Source of the DNA: Merluccius polli
Taxonomy: Eukaryota; Chordata; Actinopteri; Gadiformes; Merlucciidae
DNA: 64,000 bases
Assembly (NCBI GenBank): GCA_030340625.1
Contig: JAOPHQ010002865.1
Span: 164,001 to 228,000 of the forward strand
Reading direction: 5' to 3'
A program made the position numbers and the translations under genes. This document shows, in pieces, positions 45,776-55,213 of the stretch (position 1 is its first letter; each line of letters starts with the position of its first letter). The notes beneath the pieces are model-generated. The model was given only the letters and a program-made list of their open reading frames with translations, searched no databases and had not been told where the DNA came from.

Positions 45776-46158
45776 TCTAATGTGATAAATATATATAGAA
45801 TAAAAAAGTTATTTTCTCATATTTGTGTGTTCAGGAAGTCTTTTACATTGACAGCAACACTATGTAGGCCTACACGGCCTGTTCAGTTTTGATGCAAATA
45901 TTTGAATTTTGAGTGTTGGTTTACGCAATAACCAAAAGGTGCTGTACATTTGGTGACATTGTTGTAGCGATTGACTGACTGAATGTGGCAAACACACACG
46001 TTTGCCACATTGCGGGTAACATTTTGAGTGTTATCGGTTCTCTACACTCATAGAAATGCTAAATCACATTTTTGCAAAACTCTAAGCACAAATCGCATCA
46101 TTTAGCACACTTTGTTCACTTGGAAAACACTGGCCTTTAAAATGCCACACCTTATTAC

Positions 46159-47177
46159 TAGGGATGTCCGATATTGGCTTTTTTACCGATAACCGATAAC
46201 GATATTGTTCAACTCTTAATTTCCGATACCGATATCAACCGATATCGATATATGCGGCCACGTGAAACCTCCGCTTTACACTCATTGCAAACCGCAATAG
46301 GCTTTATGCCGAGCGTCACGTGACCAAACAGGTCTCCTGACTTCCGCTTGCCGGAAAAGCCGTAGCAGCGGTAGGAACTGACGGCGACGGCTATTGACTT
46401 GGCCTAGTTAGCCCTTTTTACTGTTGGCGTTTTATTTGATTTTAACATCTGAATGTTAGTGAGAAGAAAAGATGGATGAAAAAAAACAGAAAAAAAACAG
46501 CAGTTAAAGCTAGCGTGTGTGTCCGGGAGAGGGCTACTCTCCGCGGACACATTACTCTGAAGCCCCGGTGACGGTCTGGAAGTGTGGATTAATAAATAAA
46601 AACAAAACAGCGGTAAAAGCTAGCGTGTGTGTCCGGGAGAGGGCTACTCTCCTCGGACATATTACTCTGAAGCCCCGGTGACGGTCTGGAAGTGCGGATT
46701 AAAAATAAATAAATAAATAAAAAAACAGCGGTAAAAGCTAGCGTGTGTGTCCGGGAGAGGGCTACTCTCCTCGGACACATTACTCTGAAGCCCCGGCGAC
46801 GGTCTGGTGCGGATTAATAAATAAAATAATGTGAGCGCGGTACAGCGGACCTGATCCGGTTGTGATGAGACCTGTTTCGCAGAATGCGTTAGTATGTTGC
46901 GCTGACCCCTATTTTACTATTCAACATAGAAACTTTGAAATAACTCCAAACCACCGACATAACTACAGCTACAACTAGCGTCCCGCTACACGGCCGCACA
47001 TGCCCAGGCTTGTTATTGAGACGGCGCGGCGCGTTTGATGATGTCATCAAACCACGTCCTCACTTGAAACATAACAGATGTCTGAAATTATTTCAAAAAC
47101 CGATATTTTCCGATATTGATTTTTTATGCCAATATCGGCCGATAATATCGGTGGGCCGATAATATTGGACATCCCTA
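46159..47177. mobile_element. hAT family D, copy 2, with 3 internal tandem units
   Basis: Same ends as the 42290 copy, flanked by an exact 8 bp duplication CTTATTAC at 46151-46158 and 47178-47185. The internal minisatellite (AGCTAGCGTGTGTGTCCGGG units) is present in three copies. It also keeps a longer 5' section (CGTCACGTGACCAAACAGGT) that is absent from copies 1 and 3. Confidence 0.93.
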
Positions 47178-47329
47178 CTTATTACCCATTACTCTCATTC
47201 ACTTCTCACCTGTTCAAATTTGTTCAAACTTCAATCATGTGTCAGAGCATAAGAGAGACCTGAGAGACCTCAGGTGACCTCTACTGTGTTGGGGGAAATG
47301 GAGCAGCTTGGAGAACAGAGAGAAAGAGG

Positions 47330-47375
47330 AAGAGCGAGAGCAAGAGCAAGAGGAGGAGGAGGAGGAGGAGGAGGA
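47330..47375. repeat. (GAG)n/GA-rich tract
   Basis: AGAGCAAGAG units passing into (GGA)n. Two overlapping frames with poly-E or poly-G and R translations are low complexity. Confidence 0.85.
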
Positions 47376-47691
47376 GAAAATTTACATTTACATTACATTT
47401 TACTGTATTACAGTAACAAATACTGTAAATATTTGCTTTGTTACCTTTTTGTATGTGTGCACAGATTTCATCATTACATCCCCGAAAGACAGACTAAACA
47501 TTTTTTTACTGAAGTGTTTTTCATTTTACACAGTATCATGTGCCAAAATACGTAACATTTGTGTATTCTCAGAACTCTAACAATGTTTCAGTATCAACTA
47601 TATGTTTACAATATGACTCTGGGAAGTTTAGCCCATTGGAGCTCATTGGATAGTCAAATATGCATTGTATCCCATTCTGATGCGATTGTGT

Positions 47692-47938
47692 CATGTAGGG
47701 ACCCTCATTATGCTACCGTAGAAGTGTGGTGCGATTTTGAGCCTTGTTAGTGGTATAGAATTGCGATTTATTTTACATGAATATCTTCCCCCACAGCTAG
47801 CGTTATAAGCTAATTAGCGGTTTTCGAGAACTTTGGTTACATTCGACTTGAATGAAAACTGATCCCAGAGAACGGTCCAACTCGGTGGACATGTGTTATG
47901 ATCATATGGTTGCATTTTGTGCCGGAATTGTCCTTTAA
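47692..47938. mobile_element. Kolobok-like element, right arm only (copy 3)
   Basis: Closely matches the last 245 bp of the 39590-40490 copy, from CATGTAGGGACCCTCATTAT to TTGTCCTTTAA with the terminal TTAA. The left arm and centre are absent. Confidence 0.75.
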
Positions 47939-48259
47939 AGCATGTCGTCAATAGCGTGGTCGGTTATTAAGCATTTTACGTTTTGGCTAATAACTCATGA
48001 ACCGTGAGGCCTAGAAGAAACATTTTTATACAGTGGGTTCCTTGGATGAAGCTGATTCGACCGATATAGGCCACACCCATTTGTGCCTATAAAAAAAATC
48101 AGCCATTTTGGAATTTGTGGTAAACACATTTTTTGCTTCTTTTGGCACATATTTCGTCTTTTGGCACAATCTTCACCAAATTCGGTACATAACATATTTA
48201 GATGACCCCGAACAAAATGTATCAGTTTGTGTTTTGATATCCCTTACCGTAATTGGTTA

Positions 48260-48935
48260 TCAAACTTTTAAAGTAGTCAAGTCAATGTTTTTAAGATGAT
48301 AGGCCGATTTTGTTACTGATTTGATATGGCTATTGAAATGTAGATCCGAATCCATGATAACACCAAGATTTCTGGCTTGGTTTTTGGTTTGCAAAGACAG
48401 AGAGTGAAGGTGTAGGGTAACTTTCAGCCTGTCTTTTTTTTTAGCACCGAAAACAATTATCTCAGTTTTGTCCTTATTTAAGGACAGTAGTAAATTATGG
48501 CACATCCGGTCTTTGACTTGCTCAATGCACTGGCACATCAGATCTATGGGGCAATAGTCATTTGGTGATAGTGCTATATAGATTTGAGTGTCATCAGCAT
48601 AGCAATGCTTATCAATATTATTATTTTGCATGATTAGCGAGAGCATGTAATGGTTGAATAAAGACGGCCCTAGGATTGAACCTTGGGGGACTCCACACGT
48701 CACATTAGTTAGTTCAGATACATAGTTTCCAAAGGAAACAAAATAATTCCTGTCTTGTAGATATGACCTGAACCAACTTAAGACTGTGCCTGAAAGCCCT
48801 ACCCGGTTTTCCAACCTGTGTAAGTATTGAGTGGTCAACAGTGTTGAATGCAGCACTGAGGTCTAATAGCATTAATATTGAAATTTTGCCGGAGTCAGTG
48901 TTAAGACGAATGTAATTTACAAATTGAGCATAGCG
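48260..48935 (-). pseudogene. LINE ORF2 reverse transcriptase palm (part 2)
   Basis: The minus strand continues from the insert with FVNYIRLN and SILMLLDLSAAFNTVDHSIL, shifts frame by one base, and then reads LHRLENRVGLSGTVLSWFRS, CGVPQGSILGPSLF, YADDTQIYIAL (aspartates at 48590-48598) and KTKNQARNLGVIMDSDL-type blocks up to FNSHIKSVTKSAYHLKNI. These are reverse transcriptase motifs A to E, with the catalytic YADD intact. The thumb domain is missing. The enzyme would prime reverse transcription of its own RNA at nicked DNA; this copy cannot work because of the break, frameshifts and truncation. Confidence 0.9.
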
Positions 48936-48938
48936 TTA

Positions 48939-49540
48939 GTTCAGGCAGGCCACGAAGTCAGGCTCGGCTCAGTACAGATATCACAGTAGTCATAATTGCC
49001 GCGTTACGTTACGCATGCAGAGCGCTTCAAATACGTAGTATTATTATAGACATACATCAGCTGATTCCCCTAGCTTCCCATTGGATACCATACACAGTCA
49101 GCTGACAGCTCAGCTGACTCCCCCTCAAACACCCATTGGCAAACATCATTCTTGGCGCCTTATTTAAAGCTGCTTCAGCCTGCCTATCTTCGCTGCTTTC
49201 TCTGCTAGCTTTGCAACCCACCTCCACCCCAGCTCCTCCTTTATGTTGTATCTAATTAATCAATGTCTTTTTCTGATTGTCATTGATGCTTGCTCTGTTC
49301 TGTACCCTGGGGGTCTCTGCTGCCGCTCTCCTTGTCTTAAACCTTTCCATGTAGGCACATGGAAGGGCAGGGAGGAGTGCTCCCCCCTGCCTTAAGGCTT
49401 TCCACGTAGGCACGTGGAAGGGCAAGGAGGTCCCAGAACAGAGCCATACCGCCAAATGTAATATTCTGCAAATGTAATTCTGCATGTAATATTCTGCTTT
49501 AGAATAAAGATTATTTTGACAAAAGTGGTCCTGACTGAAC
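48939..49540 (+). mobile_element. 602 bp insertion in LINE reverse transcriptase
   Basis: The LINE frame stops matching at STETALIKV (49541) and resumes at 48938. The insert begins GTTCAGGCAGGCCAC and ends GTGGTCCTGACTGAAC, imperfect inverted ends. Read on +, it has TTATTTAAAG near 49161 and AATAAA at 49503, spaced like a promoter and poly(A) signal. It also has a duplicated block, CTTTCCATGTAGGCACATGG and CTTTCCACGTAGGCACGTGG. It may be a non-autonomous DNA element or a solo LTR. No clear target duplication. Confidence 0.6.
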
Positions 49541-50160
49541 TTTAATAAGAGCAGTCTCAGTGCTGTGAAGAGGTCAAAATCTTGACTGGAGGTTATCATA
49601 GCCACCAGTTGAGGCCAGGAAATTATTAAGTTGCAACTTTCGTAATGATTTTACTTAAGAAGGGTGAATTTGATATCAGTCTATGTTAGTGATAGAGGCA
49701 TATAGGCTTTCCTTTTTTAAAAGGGGTTTAATAACTGCAGTTTTCAAGGCTTTTGGAAAATTGCCTGCTTGGAGAGGACTGTTAACTATTTGCAGTACGT
49801 CTATTTCTAGGCAGTCAAAAACATTCTGAAAGAAGCTGGTAGGTAATGCATCGAGGCAGCAGTTGGATGGCTTTCGTATATGACATTAAAGCTTGTCATC
49901 ATTGCCACATTACTATTGTCTAAGCAAGGTAGCGATCCAACATTTTAGTTTGAAGCGGAAATATTGATTGTCTAATGCCTTCAATTGTATCAGTAAAAAA
50001 GGATGCAAACTCGTATTTCTGGGTGGAAAGGAGTTCTGGGGGTATTTGTGTTGGGGGATTGGTCAGTCTATCAACAGTTGCAAATAGGGTTTGTGCATTA
50101 TTAGTGTTGCTATTAATGATATTGGAGAAAAAGTTTTCTCTAGCACTTTTCAAGTCCAAG
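49541..50160 (-). pseudogene. LINE ORF2 linker and reverse transcriptase start (part 1)
   Basis: The minus strand reads LKSARENFFSNIINSNTNNA and TLFATVDRLTNPP in an open frame to 49920. Then, in other frames, it gives FPKALKTAVIKPLLKK, FLAST and STETALIKV just before the insertion. These correspond to the segment between endonuclease and reverse transcriptase and to reverse transcriptase motifs 0-2 (conserved KxAxVxPLLKK). Confidence 0.8.
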
Positions 50161-50575
50161 TTGTAGCCACGGAGGCTCTCTTTATTGATTATAGATTTTG
50201 TTTTTTGCCAGATGCGTTCAGCTTTCTGACATTCTCTTTTCTGGGCTGTTACAGAAGCAACATTTCTCCATACCAGAGATTATTTTAACCTTAGCAGGTG
50301 CAATGACATCTATAACATTCATCATTTTAGAATTAAAGTTCTCTACAAGATCATCAGTAGAACATGGGGAGGGAGGTGGTAACATGGAGATGGTGTTTTT
50401 AAAGAGTGCACTAGAATAGTCATTGATATACCATTGTTTGATAATATTAACGGAATAAAGGATATATCAAAGAAAACACAAAAGTGGTCACAAGGAAGGA
50501 TCAATCACAGAAATATCAGAAACACTGAGACCCTTTGTAATAATCAAGACCAGGGTGTGCCCCTTACAATGAGTT

Positions 50576-51184
50576 TCACGTGTTGAGCCAGTTCAAATGT
50601 ATCCAGAATAGCAAAGAGTTCACACCCTTATCATTCAAATCATCAGTATGAAAACCAGTTATAACTAAACAGTCAGAGTCAATGGAGATGCTAGACAATA
50701 ATTCAGTAAAGTCATTGAAAAAGTTTGCTGAATATTTTGGTGGCCTGTAGATAATTAATAGGAGAACTCTGGGGGAACATTTCAAAACAGCACAAAGGTA
50801 TTTGAAGGATGGGAAATCACCAAATGACATCTGTTTACCCTGAAATACATTTTTAAATATAACAGCAACCCCTCCACCTCTTTTTCCAGATCTACATACA
50901 TCCAAGAAGTTTGGAGGAGCTGTCTCAATCAAAGTTATTTTAGTTAAAAACATAAAATCAAGTTTAGAAGTGGTAATACAATCATTAACTAAAAATGATT
51001 TGTTAGCCAGAAATCCAACATTAAGAAGACTCATCTTGATGGTGGTATTGACAATGTTAGGCTCCAAGGCCAATTTTGGTTCGCAGGGAATATTTATTAA
51101 GTCTGGCAAGTTAGCAGTGTGTCTAAATTTCACTTTGCTTACTCTCTTACTAGTCACAACAGGAATGGAGAATGTGCCGGGCAT
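50576..51184 (-). pseudogene. LINE ORF2 N-terminal APE-type endonuclease
   Basis: A 202-codon minus frame contains MSLLNVGFLANKSFLVNDCI, LDFMFLTKITL, KRGGGVAVIFKN, VLLLIIYRPPK and LVITGFHTDDLND. The nuclease signatures are present but eroded: the usual LTETWL block reads LTKITL and the usual GDFN-H reads GFHTDD, so catalytic Glu and Asp/Asn are altered. Further down, in another frame, HCKGHTLVLIITKGLSVSDI and VIDPSL continue the domain to about 50470. A dead enzyme. Confidence 0.85.
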
Positions 51185-51285
51185 TGACGTAAGCAGCCTG
51201 GGGTTCAGCTGATTTTGCGAGATTTCCCTTGTGACATTTCTAAGGCTGAACCCCTTATCTTTTCAGTAGTACTCATGGCTGCTAT

Positions 51286-51564
51286 CAGAGCCGGCCCGAG
51301 GCATAAGCGAACTAAGCGGCTGCTTAGTTTTGTGTTTTGAACTTTTAAAAAAATTTTTTTATCGCGCAACAGAAATCCTCCGGTAGCACCCCCCCCCCCC
51401 CCCCCCCCCCCCGCTCAACAATCGCGCAATAGAAATTTTTGATTTTGAGCCCCTGCCCCTCAAAGGGTCTCTGCATGGCCCTGCTCTGCGGTGGTGGGAG
51501 GGGGGCCCCAAAAGGTTGGAATCAAATTCTGTTTAGGGCCCCCAAAAGGCTTGGGCCAGCCCTG
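51286..51564. mobile_element. 279 bp hAT MITE inside the LINE
   Basis: CAGAGCCGGCCCGAGGC and GCTTGGGCCAGCCCTG are inverted ends. GCTGCTAT is duplicated exactly at 51278-51285 and 51565-51572. A 24-base poly-C lies inside (51389-51412). Confidence 0.85.
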
Positions 51565-51594
51565 GCTGCTATCAAGTGTGAGGCACTTGGGGAG

Positions 51595-51620
51595 GGGGTG
51601 GGGGGGGGGGGGGGGGGGCA
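51595..51620. repeat. Poly-G tract
   Basis: G-run of about 18 preceded by GGGGAGGGGGTG. Confidence 0.9.
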
Positions 51621-51719
51621 CAGGTGCCTGGAGTGGTGAAGGGCGGGGCTGGGCATCATAGACACAGATGCAAATCTAGTACCAACAACTTTCTATTTCT
51701 TCATTTCATCAGTGAAATT

Positions 51720-52438
51720 CTAATGGGTGGGGGCAGTGGATGGAGCTAGGGTGGATCTAGGAGTGGGTGGAGGGGGGGTGTTGTGGCTGAGGGAAGGTGG
51801 AAGGTGAAGGTCATCGTCGATTGGGGAGGGGGAAAGGGGGTGGCTGCTGACATCATTGATTGGGGAGGGCATGGGCTGTGGTCTACCATTCTTCAAGGCC
51901 TGTGCTTTGGCTGTGGCCTGCATGTCAGACTGAGGTGGGCTAGATGGGTGGGAAAGCGAGAATAGAAGATTGTCCCTTAATAGTCCTGAGCCGAACCTGT
52001 TTGGATGGAGGCCGTCTGCTTTGAAAAGATATTTTCGCCCCCAGAACAAATTAAAATTGTTAATAAAGTTCCTTCCTCTTTCATTGCAGACTCTGGAAAG
52101 CCATGTATTTAGTTAGTAAGTAGACGACTGAACGTATTCATTCCCCTATCAACTGTTGGGAGGGGTCCACTGATGAATGATTTAATGTCTAATTTGTCCA
52201 GTGTGTCTAAGAGTTCAGTGAAATCCCTCTTTAACAGTTCTGATTGTTCTCTGTGAATATCATTGTATCCTGTATGCACAATCATCTGAGTCATTTTTGG
52301 ATTTTCCGATATAATTGTGGTTAATTTCTGATTAACATCACTGACCTTCACACCTGGGAAGCAGCATGTTTTAATCTTCTTACCGTATAGGTCCCTGATA
52401 GCAGAATCTCCTACAATCTGAGTGTCCGGTTCAGCCAC
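51720..52438 (-). pseudogene. LINE ORF1, SGNH esterase-like domain
   Basis: The minus strand from 52438 reads TQIVGDSAIRDLYGKKIKTC with the GDS nucleophile block, IVHTGYNDIHR (GxND block, here GYND) and SFISGPLPTVDRG. After a one-base frameshift near 52110 it continues NTWLSRVCNERG, then KADGLHPNRFG with the Asp-x-x-His dyad. This is the esterase domain found in ORF1 proteins of some CR1/L2 LINEs, where it is thought to act in the ribonucleoprotein. The C-terminal tail is Pro/Ser-rich. The catalytic Ser, Asp and His are still visible, but the frame is broken. Confidence 0.85.
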
Positions 52439-52538
52439 TTGCTGTGGGACAAACCCCTGCCTGGGCCAGGTCTGCCTGGATGTGTCCTGGGGCTTGCGTT
52501 TGAAGGGCCATGAGAGGCTCGCCTGCCTGGCGACATAT

Positions 52539-52784
52539 TCAGTCGAGGGTTACAGTGAAACTTTCATCATCATTCAGCTGTGTCTGAGCTAACTCACTGT
52601 CCAAGGATGCCATCTGGATTGTATCTTGGTTTTTGTTCCTTTCTAGTGCAATTACCCTGGTTTCAAGTAAAGTTAATGTCTGTAGCAGTTTCACACAGTC
52701 CTTGCAGTTTTCAGTACGTCTTTCAGTACCCACATGCGGAGGCATTTTAGTGGTGATGCTTGCAGGCCGTGCTAGTGGTAGCAT
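52539..52784 (-). pseudogene. LINE ORF1 N-terminal coiled-coil segment
   Basis: An 81-codon minus frame contains CKDCVKLLQTLTLLETRVIA and LERNKNQDTIQMASLDSELA, a Cys-x-x-Cys pair followed by heptad-like leucines. This fits the N-terminal oligomerisation part of the ORF1 whose esterase domain follows at 52438. Confidence 0.6.
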
Positions 52785-52960
52785 TTCTAAGTAGGTAACA
52801 AATCGTGTGGTCTAAGATGGTAGTCGAGTCACTGTTTGCTATTCAGTGAGACATAAAACTAGGAATAAATAAGATAAAATGGCGGTGCAAAAAAAAGCGG
52901 CGAAAGAAAGAGAAATAAAGCAGAAGCGGGTAGAGCGGACACTTAACACAACCTTCCTCT

Positions 52961-53625
52961 GCGGTAGTTAAGGACACATATACACATGTATATTAGGCCT
53001 ATAGCCTATTGTAAAATGTGATTGAATCGTTTAAGAGACATTGACTATATTTGGTTTGTTATCATCCGCGATGAGGAATTCAGTTTGACGTTAAATATTG
53101 CCCCTTTTTTGTCTCTAATCTCAATAGCTCATTGAGAGCCGATACTCCTGCCGGTATAGACAACCAATACTAGTGTTGTTATAGCCTGATACATGATAGC
53201 AATCTTTACAATGTTGTGATGTAAATACATCACTAGATATCATTAGCTAATGCCCATAGATATATACTGTATACATCTATAAGCTAACGCCGATCACGCA
53301 CCAAGACATCTGCCCAGTTCTCCATTGATTTTCCTCACACTACAAATCAATTTCTCTCATCTGACGTTATTCTTTCTAACCCTGGTCTGTTCCTGGTCTC
53401 TTGGACGCCTAGCAGGCTCATAATTATAAGGCTGCTTTGTGAATTTACAACCTCTTCAGTGTCAAAACTAGCGTGAGATCCATTAATTTCCATTGTTTAA
53501 CTTCACCGCTCTCCCCTTTGTTACGTCACTTCCGATTTGGCATTTTTAGATGAAGTAAAATTATCTCACAAAAATGACTCCAGAAGACACTGTAGTGTAC
53601 ATATAAGTATATTTTTATGAAATAA
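52961..53625. other. Gene-free intergenic DNA
   Basis: No supported exon or element ends between the LINE 5' end and the next hAT. Confidence 0.45.
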
Positions 53626-54738
53626 TAGGGATGTCCGATATTGGCTTTTTTACCGATAACCGATAACCGATATTGTTCAACTCTTTCCGATACCGATATC
53701 AACCGATACCGATACCAATATATGCGGCCACGTGAAACCTCCGCTTTACACTCATTGCAATAGGCTTTATGCCGAGCAGAAGTGTGGATTAATAAATAAA
53801 AACAAAACAGCGGTAAAAGCTAGCGTGTGTGTCCGGGAGAGGGCTACTCTCCTCGGACACATTACTCTGAAGCCCCGGTGACGGTCTGGAAGTGCGGATT
53901 AATAAATAAAATAATGTGAGCGCGGTACAGCGGACCTGAACCGGTTGTGATGAGACCTGTTTCGCAGAATGCGTTAGTATGTTGCGCTGACCCCTATTTT
54001 ACTATTCAACGTAGAAACTTTGAAATAATTCCAAACCACCGACATAACTACAGCTACAACTAGCGTCCCGCTACACGGCCGCACATGCCCAGGCTTGTTA
54101 TTGAGACCATAGACATATATACGTAGACGCCTCATGACGTGCTGGAACGTAACCCAGCGTCGCCGCCATATTGGTTGGGTCTCCTCACTCTAGTCTAGCA
54201 TAGGAGTCAACGGGAGAGCAAGCTAAGCCAGTATTGTGTGCAGCTTACGGCGCAGTATTGACACCAGATCGCGTGGGATTACCTTTCACAAGTAAGATTG
54301 AACAATAATTCTTATTATTAAAAAAAAAAAAAATTTAAATGAATTCGTCCTGTATCATAAATACATCTCTGCCATTTGTAACAAACCAAACCGTGTGAAA
54401 ATCCGGTAACAATTCGGGGAGTTATGCTTATTATTGTAGTTGGGGATACACCTTCCTCCATAGAAATGAATGCACTGGGGGCGCATTGGGGACCCATACA
54501 AGATGGCGGCCGCGCTGATACGTCAGCTCCAACAGGCAGCGTCAGTCTATGAGGCGTCTATATGTCTATGATTGAGACGGCACGGCGCGTTTGATGATGT
54601 CATCAAACCACGTCCTCACTTGAAACATAACAGATTTCGGTATCGGTTAAAAAACCGATACGGATATTTTCCGATATTGATTTTTTATGCCAATATCGGC
54701 CGATAATATCGGTGGGCCGATAATATCGGACATCCCTA
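53626..54738. mobile_element. hAT family D, copy 3, with 1 internal unit and a nested insertion
   Basis: Same TAGGGATGTCCGATATT ends. Flanking 8-mers TGAAATAA and CTAAATAA match at six of eight positions, so the duplication has diverged. Only one AGCTAGCGTGTG unit is present. A second element is inserted at 54108-54570. Confidence 0.9.
54108..54570. mobile_element. 463 bp MITE nested in the hAT copy
   Basis: Starts CATAGACATATATACGTAGA and ends GAGGCGTCTATATGTCTATG, inverted with a small internal offset. ATTGAGAC is duplicated exactly on both sides (54100-54107 and 54571-54578). The uninterrupted ATTGAGACGG site is visible in the other two hAT copies. The 8 bp duplication points to hAT. No transposase. 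Confidence 0.92.
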
Positions 54739-54959
54739 CTAAATAATTTTCCTACTCATTGATACACTGGGGTCTCCAACCTGCACGCTGCTCTTTAACT
54801 CTCGAAAAGGCATGCAGTGTAGCATGGCAGTCGGAACGATAGTTATGTTAGTTCTATGATTTTAGGCGTGTGCTCACGCGCACTGAACATTTTCAGCTAA
54901 CTGTGGTAAAACGCATTGCTTTCGCCAATACGCATGGCATTCTTGAGAGAGGGCGAGCA

Positions 54960-55085
54960 TGACAATCCCGCTGTAGCAGTGGACTAACCACACACCACAG
55001 TGTGGCAGTGGACTCTAACCACACGCCAAATCAGTTGCTTTTGCTGGGGCCCTCCAAGACAGGACACAGGTCGATGTTGGTTGCC
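54960..55085 (-). mobile_element. Fragment of the small LTR element family
   Basis: GACTCTAACCACACGCCA, GCTGGGGCCCTCCAAGACAG and GACACAGGTCGATGTT match the LTR end at 28835-28895. An extra partial repeat of GCAGTGGACT-AACCACAC is present. There is no primer binding site or second LTR. Confidence 0.6.
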
Positions 55086-55213
55086 TGTTCATGTAGCTTG
55101 CAGGGACGCTGCTGAGTGGGCGGGTCGTGGGCAGCAGTGGCGGCATTGGGTGCGGGAATGACCCCGCTTTCTGGCACCGCAACGGGATGAGCTAGCCGTT
55201 TCCACCTCCTTGG

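Larger units (their letters stand above)
48270..52960 (-). mobile_element. Two-ORF L2/CR1-like LINE, 3'-truncated, with two later insertions
   Basis: Reading the minus strand from 52960, there is a coiled-coil ORF1 start, an SGNH esterase-like ORF1 body, an APE endonuclease, a linker and a reverse transcriptase that stops before the thumb at about 48270. The ORFs have frameshifts and stops. A 279 bp hAT MITE (51286-51564) lies between ORF1 and ORF2, and a 602 bp insert (48939-49540) splits the reverse transcriptase. The 3' end and tail are missing, which is unusual because LINE copies normally lose the 5' end. Confidence 0.85.
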
